DNA of 24,327 bases from Acidobacteriota bacterium (GTDB lineage: Bacteria; Acidobacteriota; Blastocatellia; Pyrinomonadales; Pyrinomonadaceae). The translations under genes and the position numbers were made by a program. The notes beneath the pieces were generated by a model. That model worked only from the letters and a program-made list of their open reading frames with translations. It was not told the DNA's origin and searched no databases. The stretch lies in contig SXVE01000559.1 in assembly GCA_005790265.1 (NCBI GenBank), positions 1-24,327 on the forward strand. The letters are read 5' to 3'. Position 1 is the first letter of the stretch. Every line of letters begins with the position of its first letter. This document shows positions 1 to 7,849 of the stretch, piece by piece.

Positions 1-329
1 GTCGGATGACTTTCCGCATAAAAATCGGCGCGCGGCTGCAAAAGAGCAATATCCGGTTCCGGCTCGTTGTATTCGTCAATGTGAATCGGATTTTGACCGG
101 AAACTTGGACTATATCGCCTAAGTTTCTTTCCAAATATTTGCTCAATCTTCTAACAACGCTGGCGTATTTGCTTCCGATGCTCATTTTGTCTATCAAATA
201 ACCGTCAATAATTTCCCAGCCGCTTTCCTCCGGCAGAATTCCGACTTCGGTCATTTTGCGAAAATCTTCGACGCGAAATCTTTTCGGGACTATTTTCGGA
301 ACTTTTTCTATTTCGGCAACTGATGTCAT
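1..329 (-). CDS. Uma2-family (DUF820) endonuclease, N-terminal part; runs off the left edge
   Basis: An ATG at 329 opens a frame that stays open for 109 codons to the window edge. The translation contains RFRVEDFRKMTEVGILPEES, then GWEIIDG, then IGSKYASVVRRL, then SGQNPIHIDEYNEPEPDIAL, ending in a PRADFY segment. This order is that of Uma2/DUF820 proteins, a PD-(D/E)XK nuclease fold of unproven biological role. Asp93 in EPEPD would be the first catalytic acid; the ExK part lies beyond the edge. Codon choice is rich in AGA, ATA, TTA and TTG, unlike the neighbouring genes, which suggests acquisition. It lies 38 bases downstream of the permease gene on the same strand, where an oppC-type gene would be expected. 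Family assignment is fairly sure; function is not. Confidence 0.85.
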   Translation of the reverse strand, partial: MTSVAEIEKVPKIVPKRFRVEDFRKMTEVGILPEESGWEIIDGYLIDKMSIGSKYASVVRRLSKYLERNLGDIVQVSGQNPIHIDEYNEPEPDIALLQPRADFYAESHP

Positions 330-367
330 ATTTTTAATTGTTTGTTTTGATTTGCTTTCAATTTTTA

Positions 368-1285
368 TTAATCGTAACGAATGCGCGGATCTAAAAATCC
401 ATAGGAAATATCAACGATCAGATTGAAAAGCATAATTAAAATCGAAAGAAACGCGACGATTCCCAAAACGAGCGGTTCATCGCGATTGAGGTTCGCCTGA
501 ATAAAAATATTGCCGAGTCCGGGAATGGCGAAAACTCGCTCAATAACGACGGTTCCGGCGAGCAGACCGGCGAGCGCAGGACCGGTGTAGGAAACGACCG
601 GAATAATGCCGCCGCGCAACGCGTGTTTGAGCAGAACGGTTTTTTCGTCCAAACCTTTTGCGCGCGCCGTGCGAATGTAATCGGAACGCATCACTTCGAG
701 CATTCCGGCGCGCGTCAAACGCGCGATGTAGGCAGCGTAAACGGCGGCGAGCGTGATGACCGGCAGCACGATGCTTGAAATTCCGCCCCAGCGCGCGGGC
801 GGAAAAATATACAGACCGAGCGAAAAAATCAGCACTAAAATCGGACCTAAAACGAAATTCGGCACGGAAAGTCCGAGCATCGCGAGCGCCATTGAACCGT
901 AATCAAATATCGAGTTTTGCCGGAGCGCGGCGGTAATTCCCGCCGTCAAACCGATGGCGAGCGCGAGCAAGTAAGCCAGAATTCCGATGGTCGCCGAATA
1001 CGGTAAATGGCGGCGAATGATTTCATTGACCGATTGCCCCTGATATTTGAGCGATTCGCCGAAATCGCCGCGCACGACGTTGCCGATCATGATGAAATAC
1101 TGCTGATACCAAGGTTTATCGAGTCCGTATTTTTTCTTGATGTTTTCTTCGACCGCCGCCGGCAATTTCTTTTCGCTCGAATAAAAATTGCCCGGCGCGA
1201 GACGAATCAAGCCCCACGTGACAGTGACGACGAGCAGCGCCATCGGAATAATGATAATTAATCGGCGTAATATAAAACTCAGCAT
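368..1285 (-). CDS. oppB: ABC transporter permease, OppB/DppB type (peptide/nickel uptake family)
   Basis: This is a 305-residue inner-membrane permease of the binding-protein-dependent peptide family and would form half of the translocation pore. About six hydrophobic segments are visible, near residues 9-29, 97-120, 133-160, 170-190, 230-250 and 273-295. The cytoplasmic coupling loop (EAA-type) is at about 200-225, including MRSDYIRTARAKGL. The family-typical GDFGESL lies near residue 73, IPGLGNIF near 254, and the ending is FLDPRIRYD. Length is normal for OppB/DppB. It follows a substrate-binding lipoprotein gene by 79 bases, so the two are probably co-transcribed. The partner permease and ATPases are not in this window. 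The substrate cannot be told from sequence. Confidence 0.93.
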   Translation of the reverse strand: MLSFILRRLIIIIPMALLVVTVTWGLIRLAPGNFYSSEKKLPAAVEENIKKKYGLDKPWYQQYFIMIGNVVRGDFGESLKYQGQSVNEIIRRHLPYSATIGILAYLLALAIGLTAGITAALRQNSIFDYGSMALAMLGLSVPNFVLGPILVLIFSLGLYIFPPARWGGISSIVLPVITLAAVYAAYIARLTRAGMLEVMRSDYIRTARAKGLDEKTVLLKHALRGGIIPVVSYTGPALAGLLAGTVVIERVFAIPGLGNIFIQANLNRDEPLVLGIVAFLSILIMLFNLIVDISYGFLDPRIRYD

Positions 1286-1364
1286 CGTTTTTATTTTCTA
1301 CTTTTTAGCCTTCTTTCTATTTTTAATCGTTGCCGCCTAAATTGCTCTTTCGTTACAACCTTTT

Positions 1365-3485
1365 TTATTCGACTTTAGCGGTCGGAGTCGCTGTCGCCGT
1401 CGCCGCCAGTTGCTTTGCTTTTTCAACTTGCGCGTCCTGCGTCGCTGTTAATTGTTTGATTTGTTCGTCAACCGCTTGATCGCTCGCCTTCATAATATTG
1501 TTCGCGTTCACGTCCCATTTGTTCGGGTCGGTCTCGATATAAGCGAATTTCCAGGCGTGCAGCGTTCCCGGATTTGGGTAAAAACCTTTGATATAAGGCT
1601 TTTTCATCCAGCTCGTTCCGGCGGTCGAAAGCGGCACGACGATTTGCTGCTGCGCCAGGTAAAATTCGGCTTCGGCGAGTTTTTCAAAACGTTTTTCTTC
1701 ATCAACCGTATTGTTCGCGTCGTTCAAAATCGCGTCGTACTTCGGATCGTACCAGCCGGTTGCGCCCTCGTTGACCTGCGTGTAAAAAAGTCCCAGAAAC
1801 GTAAACGGATCCATATAATCGCCGACCCAGCCGCGCCGTCCGAAACCTTCGTATTCAACGTTTGAAAGCAGCGGCAAAAACGTTTTGAATTCCATATTTT
1901 TGAGCTGAACGGTGATTCCCAAATTCTGCTTCCACTGCGCCTGCACAAATTCGGCGACGGCTTTATTGCTCTCCGCCGTGTTGTAAGTGATCGAAACTTT
2001 ATCAACCGGAAAACTCGGCGTCGAATATCCGCTACCGCTTTTCTGCACCGCGTAACCGGCTTCGGTCATCAATTTTCGCGCGCCTTCCGGGTCGAAAGTT
2101 CGTTTTGCCCAATCTTCGGGCGAGATTTTATTTTCCTTTAATTTTTCCGCGTAAACTTTTTTTCTGGCTTCTTCATACTTCGGAAAAATGCCTTCAGGCG
2201 TCATATCGGTCAGAGGCTTAATCGTTTTGCGAAATTCGGCGAGCGCTTCGCGGTCAATCGCGAGGCTGAATGCCTGCCGCACTTTCACGTTGTCCATCGG
2301 CGGTTTTTTCACGCTGATCACGTAAAATTCCGTCGCCACTTCCGGATGCAGCTGATATTCGTCTTTGTATTGGCGAATCACTTCGTTCCACGCGGCGGGA
2401 ACCGTGTGATTATAAAGCGCGTCAATGCGTCCGGCTTTATAAAGATTCATCATCGTCGTCTGCTCGTCGAGCGGATAAAATTCGATGCCGCTTAATTTGA
2501 CATTCGCTGCGTCCCAGTAATTAGGATCTTTGGTCACGACGAGTTCGTCATACGGTTTGTGCGCGACGACTTTGAACGCGCCGCTCGTCACGATATTTGC
2601 CGGTTTCGACCAGCCGATGCCGAATTTTTCAATTGTCGGCTGATGAACGGCGCGGAAAAATTGGTGCGCCAGCAAACCGAGAAAAAACGGCGCGGGCTGA
2701 TACAATTTAATTCTGACCGTGTAATCGTCAACCGCTTCGATGCCGATGTCTTCGGCTTTAACCGGAACGAGTTCTTTGCCTTCGACGGCGGCTTTTAGTT
2801 TCGCGTCTTTGTCAAAAAGTTTCGTGCGGCTTTTCGCATCGCTCGGCACGGACAATCGTTCGGGCGAATCGAGAAAGCGGTGAAATTCGCTGTCGCCGCC
2901 GAGCGCGGCGTGCGGTTGCGCGGGCGTTTCGGTTTTCGCCGCCGGATCAGCGCTCGGCGCGGCGAAATCTTTTTTCAGCAAAAATTGCCCGTTCGCATCT
3001 TTGACGAATGATTGTCCGGAATTAAAGGCTTCGGCGTATTTCAAGTAGTAAGCGAGATAAGCGTTGCGCGCGGCAAATTCCGGCGTCAAACCGCGGCGGA
3101 AAGTGTAAACGAAATCTTTGGCGGTAATCGGGTCGCCGTTGGAAAACTTGGCGGTTTTGCGCAGATGAAAAAGATATTCGGTGCCGTCCGCGCCGATTTC
3201 CCAGCTTTCGGCAATCGCCGGAATCGGCTCCATTGTTTTCGGATGATATTCGACCAAACCGTCATACAGCGCCATATAAATTCTCGCTTCCGGCTGTCCG
3301 GTTCCGACTTGCGGATCAAGCGATTCCGGCTCCGAACCGGAAACGTAGCGCATAATATTATCGGTCGGCGCGACGGTTTGCCCGAAATAACGGCTGTTCG
3401 CCGAAGTCGCGCAGCCGATTAAAAACGAGGACAAAATTATGATCGCTGTAATTGCGCGAAACTGACTGAAACTAATTTTTGCCAT
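1365..3485 (-). CDS. Peptide-type ABC transporter substrate-binding lipoprotein (SBP family 5)
   Basis: This 706-residue exported solute-binding protein resembles OppA/DppA. The chosen start is the ATG at 3485. A TTG five codons upstream is rejected because the GGAG ribosome-binding site, 9 bases before the ATG, overlaps it. The signal peptide ends in the lipobox FLIGC, with the lipidated Cys at residue 25. The family-5 core begins with SGSEPESLDPQ and LYDGLVEY and includes AESWEIGADGTEYLFHLRKT, FSNGDPITAKDFVYTFRR and VRQAFSLAIDREAL. A Pro/Ala/Lys-rich insertion of roughly 80 residues sits at about 160-245, and the C-terminus is a Thr/Ala/Lys-rich tail. Overall it is longer than a usual OppA (about 540). 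The permease gene lies 79 bases downstream. The ligand is probably an oligopeptide by family, but this is not shown. Confidence 0.92.
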   Translation of the reverse strand: MAKISFSQFRAITAIIILSSFLIGCATSANSRYFGQTVAPTDNIMRYVSGSEPESLDPQVGTGQPEARIYMALYDGLVEYHPKTMEPIPAIAESWEIGADGTEYLFHLRKTAKFSNGDPITAKDFVYTFRRGLTPEFAARNAYLAYYLKYAEAFNSGQSFVKDANGQFLLKKDFAAPSADPAAKTETPAQPHAALGGDSEFHRFLDSPERLSVPSDAKSRTKLFDKDAKLKAAVEGKELVPVKAEDIGIEAVDDYTVRIKLYQPAPFFLGLLAHQFFRAVHQPTIEKFGIGWSKPANIVTSGAFKVVAHKPYDELVVTKDPNYWDAANVKLSGIEFYPLDEQTTMMNLYKAGRIDALYNHTVPAAWNEVIRQYKDEYQLHPEVATEFYVISVKKPPMDNVKVRQAFSLAIDREALAEFRKTIKPLTDMTPEGIFPKYEEARKKVYAEKLKENKISPEDWAKRTFDPEGARKLMTEAGYAVQKSGSGYSTPSFPVDKVSITYNTAESNKAVAEFVQAQWKQNLGITVQLKNMEFKTFLPLLSNVEYEGFGRRGWVGDYMDPFTFLGLFYTQVNEGATGWYDPKYDAILNDANNTVDEEKRFEKLAEAEFYLAQQQIVVPLSTAGTSWMKKPYIKGFYPNPGTLHAWKFAYIETDPNKWDVNANNIMKASDQAVDEQIKQLTATQDAQVEKAKQLAATATATPTAKVE

Positions 3486-3593
3486 AATTTTCGACTCCAA
3501 AAACTGTCCGTAACTGTCAGAAAACTTTAATTGCAGAACGCTCGACTATTTATTTTGAGAATGGAGAGAATTAAAAACCGTGTTACGCCTAAA

Positions 3594-3609
3594 CTTATCA
3601 CGTTATAAG
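3594..3609. promoter_or_regulatory. 16-bp near-perfect palindrome, operator-like
   Basis: The sequence CTTATCACGTTATAAG is a dyad around a central ACGT with a single mismatched pair. It sits in the 226-base gap between the two substrate-binding protein genes, about 110 bases upstream of the downstream gene's start. Outside it is a second, wider inverted pair, GTTACGC (3582-3588) and GCGTAAC (3657-3663). The rest of the gap shows no gene; a 9-base direct repeat AATGCAGTG occurs at 3629-3637 and 3703-3711. No convincing promoter hexamer pair was found on the minus strand here. A regulator-binding site is an inference from symmetry and location. Confidence 0.35.
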
Positions 3610-3711
3610 ATTTACAGGCAAGAAGTTTAATGCAGTGACGCTCAAATTAACAGTTTGCGTAACTTTTTTTGATTGTCGGGCGTTGCTTTTTCTTACCGGC
3701 TGAATGCAGTG

Positions 3712-5709
3712 TTACGATTCACTTTTTTCCTTTTTTGGTTGCCAGCCGATGTCAATTCGCACATCTTTGAGCGACGGCGCATCGAGCGTGTTGTTTTCAA
3801 AACCCGAAATGTAAGGTTTGACCAGTGAATAAGAGGTGGAAAAATACAGCGGAATCGCGGGAAGCTCAGCAATCGCGGCGTCTTCGGTCAAAATCAAAAT
3901 TCCGTTGTTTGGCTCCAAAGTTTCGATCAGAGCGACTTTATCAGCCGCTTTTAACTCCGCGCGTTTTTCCGTTTCGTTCGTTTTAGAATCATCTTCGGCA
4001 GCGCTTTGACTCGAATTTTCGGCAGATTCGCCAGTTTCCGTCTCTGGCTGTTTGACGAGTTTCTTTTGCGGCTCAAAGATTTTCAACATATTCGCCGTTT
4101 CATTTGCCGTCGGCAGCACGACGCCGCGCCGCACCAAATCAAAATCGCCGTTTTCTCTGATCGCTTCAATCTCCGCGGCGTCTTTAACGACGATTTCCGT
4201 TTCGATATTCAAACTTTGTTTCCACATTCGGGCAACCGAACGCGCGATTTTGCGCTGCAAATCGTTGCGGTTGATGATTAATTTGACGGTCGGAAAATTC
4301 TCACCGTTTGCGTATCCCGATTCGGTCAGCAGTTGTTTCGCTTTTTCAGTGTTCTGCGTCAGCTTGGAAAGTTTTTCGCCGATAATCGGCAAAAAACCGA
4401 AAGCCGGTTCAGTCGCGCCTTCGGTGTCGCCTTCGGTCAATCGTTCGCGGTCAATCGAAATCGCTAAGGCTTCGCGCACGCGGTGATCGTCGAACGGCGC
4501 TTTTTTGCTGTTGAATTCATAAAAATTAACGGCGCTGTGCGTCGTGCGGCGAAAATCATCGTACGGAGTTAACAATTTCAGCGCGAGCGGTTCAAATTCG
4601 ACGTTCGTCACGGCGTCAACTTCGCCGGCGCGATACGCCGACAAAGCTTTTTCCGCGTTTTCCGCCGGAACGAAGCGCACTCTTTCGAGTTGGATTTCCG
4701 ATTTATTCCAGTAATTTTCGCTCCGGTCGAGCGTTACGCCGTCCTGCCCGACCGAAACGATGCGAAAAGCGCCGTTGGTCACGATTCCGGCATCGAGTTT
4801 GTCAGCTTCGAGACTCGCGCCGCCGTCGTAAACCGGACGAAAAATCGGGTGCGCGACGAGCGACGGAAAATCTTTGTCCGGCGCGATCAGCGACACTTTC
4901 AAAGCGTGTTCGCCGAGTGCTTCGACGCCGAATTTCACGTCAAGCGACGCGGCGATTTTGCTTTCGTTTTTTTTCTCGCCGATTTTTTCCGGCGCGGGCG
5001 GCGCGTTCTGTATTTTCGGCTGGTTCGATTGATTTTCAGCCGTTTTGATATCGGGCGTCGGCAGCAAAACCGGCGGCGTGGCGACAACGGATTGATTCGG
5101 CAAAAGCGGCGAACGCGGCTCGGCGATGCGGCTCAAGTCAATTTCATTGTCGGCGGCGACCGTAGACGATTCGACGGCGGATTTTTCAAACGGCATTCCG
5201 ACGATATTTTGCAGCAAATCGCGGTGCGCCGCCTGCGCGCCCAATTTTCCCAAACGCCGCCACGAGCTGACAAAATCTTTAGCCGTCACGTTTTTCCCGT
5301 TCGACCATTTCGCATCGCGGCGCAATTTAAAAGTCCAGGTTTTGAAATCTTTCGACGAATTCCATTCCGCCGCGATTGCCGGAATCGGTTTCAAAGTAAT
5401 CGGATCGGTTTCGGTCAAACCTTCAAAAATCGCGCGCACCACATCGGTTTCCGGCGGCGCGCCCGCTCGCGCCGGGTCAAATGATTTCGGCATTTTACCG
5501 TTGCTCCAGCGAAATTCTTTTTTTTGCGGCGGCGCGGTTTCCGCATAAAACGGAGTGATTTGCGGTTTTTTCAGTTCGTTGCAGGCGACTAAAAACAACG
5601 AGGAAAAAGCGAGAAAAACGTAAATCGAGCGAGAAAACGACAAACTACGCGAAAACGAGCGAAAACAATCGCTGATTTTCGTGCTGATTTTCATCTTTCC
5701 CGTTCGCAT
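3712..5709 (-). CDS. Second peptide-type ABC substrate-binding lipoprotein with long disordered inserts
   Basis: This 665-residue lipoprotein is a diverged paralogue of the next gene downstream. The signal peptide has a Ser/Arg-rich n-region and the lipobox FLVAC, with the lipidated Cys at residue 43 if translation starts at the ATG at 5709. An ATG five codons later is also possible. SBP family 5 features include FRWSNGKMPKSFDPA, IFEGLTETDPITLKPIPAIA, WSNGKNVTAKDFVSSWRR and VREALAISIDRERL. Two low-complexity, charged or Pro-rich inserts interrupt the fold, at about 170-255 and 550-600. The first lies at the same fold position as the insert in the paralogue. coaE lies 44 bases upstream on the same strand. 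The ligand is unknown. Confidence 0.88.
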   Translation of the reverse strand: MRTGKMKISTKISDCFRSFSRSLSFSRSIYVFLAFSSLFLVACNELKKPQITPFYAETAPPQKKEFRWSNGKMPKSFDPARAGAPPETDVVRAIFEGLTETDPITLKPIPAIAAEWNSSKDFKTWTFKLRRDAKWSNGKNVTAKDFVSSWRRLGKLGAQAAHRDLLQNIVGMPFEKSAVESSTVAADNEIDLSRIAEPRSPLLPNQSVVATPPVLLPTPDIKTAENQSNQPKIQNAPPAPEKIGEKKNESKIAASLDVKFGVEALGEHALKVSLIAPDKDFPSLVAHPIFRPVYDGGASLEADKLDAGIVTNGAFRIVSVGQDGVTLDRSENYWNKSEIQLERVRFVPAENAEKALSAYRAGEVDAVTNVEFEPLALKLLTPYDDFRRTTHSAVNFYEFNSKKAPFDDHRVREALAISIDRERLTEGDTEGATEPAFGFLPIIGEKLSKLTQNTEKAKQLLTESGYANGENFPTVKLIINRNDLQRKIARSVARMWKQSLNIETEIVVKDAAEIEAIRENGDFDLVRRGVVLPTANETANMLKIFEPQKKLVKQPETETGESAENSSQSAAEDDSKTNETEKRAELKAADKVALIETLEPNNGILILTEDAAIAELPAIPLYFSTSYSLVKPYISGFENNTLDAPSLKDVRIDIGWQPKKEKSES

Positions 5710-5753
5710 TATTTATTTTTTCTTCTATTTTTAAGTTTTCAATTTGCGGCGCG

Positions 5754-6359
5754 CTATTCGACCAAAAGTTTTAATCGCTCGAAAATTTCAACAGTTTGTT
5801 TTCGCGTTTCCTCAAAACCGTTTGATGAATCAATCAAAAAATCGGCGTAAAGTTTTTTTTCCGTTTGCGGCATCTGCGCGTTAATGCGTTTAATGGCGTC
5901 GGCTTCGCTCAGGCTGTTGCGCTCGATCAAACGCTGTAATTGAATTTCCGGCGCGCACCAGACCACGATTAATTTGTCGAATCTTTTGTAACCACCGGAT
6001 TCTATCATCAAAGCCGCATCAATCAAAGCAATTGCGCGCCGGTCGCGTTTTTCGCATTCCGCCAGCCATTCGTTCTGCGCCGCAAAAACCAGCGGATGCA
6101 CGATTGAATTGAGCGTTTTTCGTTTGGTTTCATCGGCGAAAACGATGTTTCCGAGCCGCGCGCGGTCAAGTTCGCCGTTTGCCTGAAGTATTTCCGCGCC
6201 GAAATGCTCGACAATTTTTCGCCAGCCGACCGTGTGCGGCGCGACGACCGCGCGCGCGGTTTGATCGGCATCGAGCACGAACGCGCCGAGTTCGCGCAAA
6301 ACTTCGCAAACATATGATTTGCCGACGGCAATCGAACCGGTTAAACCGACTTTGAGCAT
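5754..6359 (-). CDS. coaE: Dephospho-CoA kinase
   Basis: This cytoplasmic enzyme catalyses the last step of coenzyme A synthesis, ATP-dependent phosphorylation of the 3'-hydroxyl of dephospho-CoA. The protein starts MLKVGLTGSIAVGKS, with the P-loop at residues 8-15. It continues with LGAFVLDADQTARAVV, containing the conserved DAD of CoaE, and with RARLGNIVF and the HPLVF segment. The 201-residue length is standard. The ATG is fixed by the closeness of the P-loop to the N-terminus. A GGA only 3 bases before the ATG is too close to be a good ribosome-binding site. It lies 27 bases downstream of the MazG-like gene and 44 bases upstream of a transporter gene, all on one strand, so translation from a polycistronic message is likely. 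Confidence 0.95.
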   Translation of the reverse strand: MLKVGLTGSIAVGKSYVCEVLRELGAFVLDADQTARAVVAPHTVGWRKIVEHFGAEILQANGELDRARLGNIVFADETKRKTLNSIVHPLVFAAQNEWLAECEKRDRRAIALIDAALMIESGGYKRFDKLIVVWCAPEIQLQRLIERNSLSEADAIKRINAQMPQTEKKLYADFLIDSSNGFEETRKQTVEIFERLKLLVE

Positions 6360-6386
6360 CGTTCCTTTTTTTATTTGTTTCGTTTT

Positions 6387-6698
6387 TTATTTGCCGCGCT
6401 GATGACGCGCCGCTAATTTTTCGATGTTGAATTCGGCGATTTCCGCAAGCGTCAAACCGAGTTCGTCGGCGCACGCCGAAAGATACCAAAGCACGTCGCC
6501 GAGTTCGTCTTTTAATCGCAGGCGAATTTCTTCGGTGATTTCGCCGCCGAAATCGCGCTGAATTTTCTTGACGATGTTGGCGACTTCGCCCGCTTCGCCG
6601 GTCAAACCGAGCGTCGGATATTCCAGATTTTTCAAACGATTCGGATAAAGCGCCGTTTGTTTGGCTTCCGATTGATAATCTTCAAAAGAAAGTTTCAT
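6387..6698 (-). CDS. MazG-like nucleoside triphosphate pyrophosphohydrolase
   Basis: This 103-residue all-alpha NTP pyrophosphatase would hydrolyse (d)NTPs to the monophosphate and pyrophosphate; the true substrate is not known. The start chosen is the ATG at 6698 (MKLSFEDYQSEA). An earlier in-frame ATG would add 24 residues and overlap the end of folD, whereas this one leaves a 7-base gap. The metal-binding signature is complete: GLTGEAGEVANIVKK with Glu35 and Glu38, then KDELGDVLWYL with Glu65 and Asp68. One MazG domain is present, unlike the two-domain E. coli MazG. Its place between folD and coaE suggests a housekeeping clean-up role rather than a toxin-antitoxin role. Confidence 0.88.
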   Translation of the reverse strand: MKLSFEDYQSEAKQTALYPNRLKNLEYPTLGLTGEAGEVANIVKKIQRDFGGEITEEIRLRLKDELGDVLWYLSACADELGLTLAEIAEFNIEKLAARHQRGK

Positions 6699-6705
6699 AA
6701 AAATT

Positions 6706-7668
6706 TCAAACCGTCGCTCGCGCATCATTAACGAGACTTTTCCGCAGTCTTCTTTTGACTGCCGCGTCAACCGTATTCCTCATCAGCATCGCGACGGTTA
6801 AAAGTCCGACGCCGCCGGGAACCGGCGTGTAATCGGCGGCTTTTTCCGATGCCTCGCGCGGATTAACGTCGCCGACCAGCGTGAAACCGCGTTTTTCAAT
6901 CGTGTTGAGACGCTTTTCGAGTTCGCTGCCAGAAAAAAGCTCGCGCGCCAGTTCCGCGTCCGCAACATTGTTGATGCCGACATCAACCACCGTCGCGCCC
7001 GCTTTCAAGTGTTCGGCGCGAATAAAACCGGCGCGACCGATGGCGACAACTAAAATATCGGCTTGCCTGGTGATTTCCGCGAGTTTTTCCGAGTAGCGAT
7101 GCGCGATTGTCACGGTCGCGTCTTCTTTTAAGAGCAATTGCGCCATCGGTCGCCCGACGATATTGCTGCGCCCGACGACGACGGCGTGGCGTCCGCGCAT
7201 TTTAATTTCAAAGCGCTTGAGCATTTCGATAATTCCCGCCGGAGTGCACGGCGCGAGCGCGTTTTGTCCCTGCGCGAGCCGTCCGACGTTCAGCGGATTA
7301 AATCCGTCAACGTCTTTTTCGGCGTCAATTGTTTCCAGAATTTCTTTTTCGTTGATTTGTCGCGGCAGCGGCAATTGCACCAGAATCCCGTCAACTTCCG
7401 CCCGATTATTCAAATCTTCGACCAATCGCAAAAGTTCGGCGTGCGACGTTTCCGCCGGCAGATGATGATGCTCGGAAATCAAACCGAGTTCCTCGCTCGT
7501 TTTCACTTTATTGCCGACGTAAACCGCCGAAGCCGCATCTTCGCCGACGCGTACGACTGCCAAACACGGGCGGTAACCGTGTTCGGTTTCAATTCTTTTC
7601 ACATCGTCGGCGACTTCGCGTTTAATGGCGTCGGCAATCTCTTTTCCGCTTAGGATTCTGGCTGTCAT
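6706..7668 (-). CDS. folD: Bifunctional methylenetetrahydrofolate dehydrogenase / methenyltetrahydrofolate cyclohydrolase
   Basis: FolD interconverts 5,10-methylene-, 5,10-methenyl- and 10-formyl-tetrahydrofolate in the cytoplasm, supplying one-carbon units for purines and formyl-Met. The protein is 320 residues, slightly longer than usual because of a basic C-terminal tail. The YVGNK motif puts Tyr50 and the catalytic Lys54 at the E. coli positions. VDGILVQLPLP, KDVDGFNP, the Rossmann segment VVVGRSNIVGRPMAQLL, and VGDVN plus TPVPGGVGLLT complete the family signature. The ATG at 7668 is preceded by a good promoter ending only about seven bases upstream of it, so the transcript leader would be very short. 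It appears to be first in a minus-strand run folD-mazG-coaE. Confidence 0.96.
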   Translation of the reverse strand: MTARILSGKEIADAIKREVADDVKRIETEHGYRPCLAVVRVGEDAASAVYVGNKVKTSEELGLISEHHHLPAETSHAELLRLVEDLNNRAEVDGILVQLPLPRQINEKEILETIDAEKDVDGFNPLNVGRLAQGQNALAPCTPAGIIEMLKRFEIKMRGRHAVVVGRSNIVGRPMAQLLLKEDATVTIAHRYSEKLAEITRQADILVVAIGRAGFIRAEHLKAGATVVDVGINNVADAELARELFSGSELEKRLNTIEKRGFTLVGDVNPREASEKAADYTPVPGGVGLLTVAMLMRNTVDAAVKRRLRKSLVNDARATV

Positions 7669-7681
7669 AATTTTCGATTTA

Positions 7682-7710
7682 ATTTTACGGAATTTTCGTT
7701 TGATTGTCAG
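7682..7710 (-). promoter_or_regulatory. Sigma70-type promoter of folD
   Basis: On the minus strand, CTGACA (7710-7705, five of six consensus bases) is followed by a 17-base spacer and TAAAAT (7687-7682, five of six). The expected transcription start is near 7675, giving a leader of about 7 bases before the folD ATG at 7668. No ribosome-binding site is visible, consistent with near-leaderless translation. Confidence 0.65.
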
Positions 7711-7711
7711 T

Positions 7712-7726
7712 TTTCAAGGCTTGAAA
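7712..7726. promoter_or_regulatory. 15-bp palindrome abutting the folD -35 box
   Basis: TTTCAAGGCTTGAAA has perfect 7-base arms around a central G. It lies one base upstream of the folD -35 hexamer and in the divergent gap to the propeller-protein gene, a typical place for an operator or activator site. The function is inferred from position and symmetry only. Confidence 0.4.
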
Positions 7727-7738
7727 CAATTAATTTAA

Positions 7739-7773
7739 GCAAAAAGCGCGGCACCTGTCAGTCTGCTTTTTGC
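7739..7773. other. Perfect 9-bp inverted repeat with 17-base loop in the divergent folD/propeller gap
   Basis: GCAAAAAGC at 7739-7747 and GCTTTTTGC at 7765-7773 are exact reverse complements separated by 17 bases. The gap from 7669 to 7849 also holds the folD promoter, the 15-bp palindrome and two CTGAAAGT direct repeats (7813-7820, 7825-7832) just before the plus-strand gene. The inverted repeat is not followed by a T-run on the plus strand. A terminator is unlikely between divergent genes, so a protein-binding or structural element is possible. Confidence 0.35.
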
Positions 7774-7849
7774 GATGATTCAGCCGCTTTCGCTTTGTTA
7801 ATTCGATCAGCGCTGAAAGTCGGTCTGAAAGTTGCATTCGAGGGCAAAT

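Noticed and set aside
4690..5484. Long plus-strand frame of 264 codons opposite the second binding-protein gene
   Set aside because: It is Arg/Phe-rich with no family likeness, and the minus-strand frame has a lipobox and clear SBP motifs.
6387..6698. MazG-like gene as part of a mazEF-type toxin-antitoxin locus
   Set aside because: It lies between folD and coaE with no MazE or MazF gene; a housekeeping role fits better.
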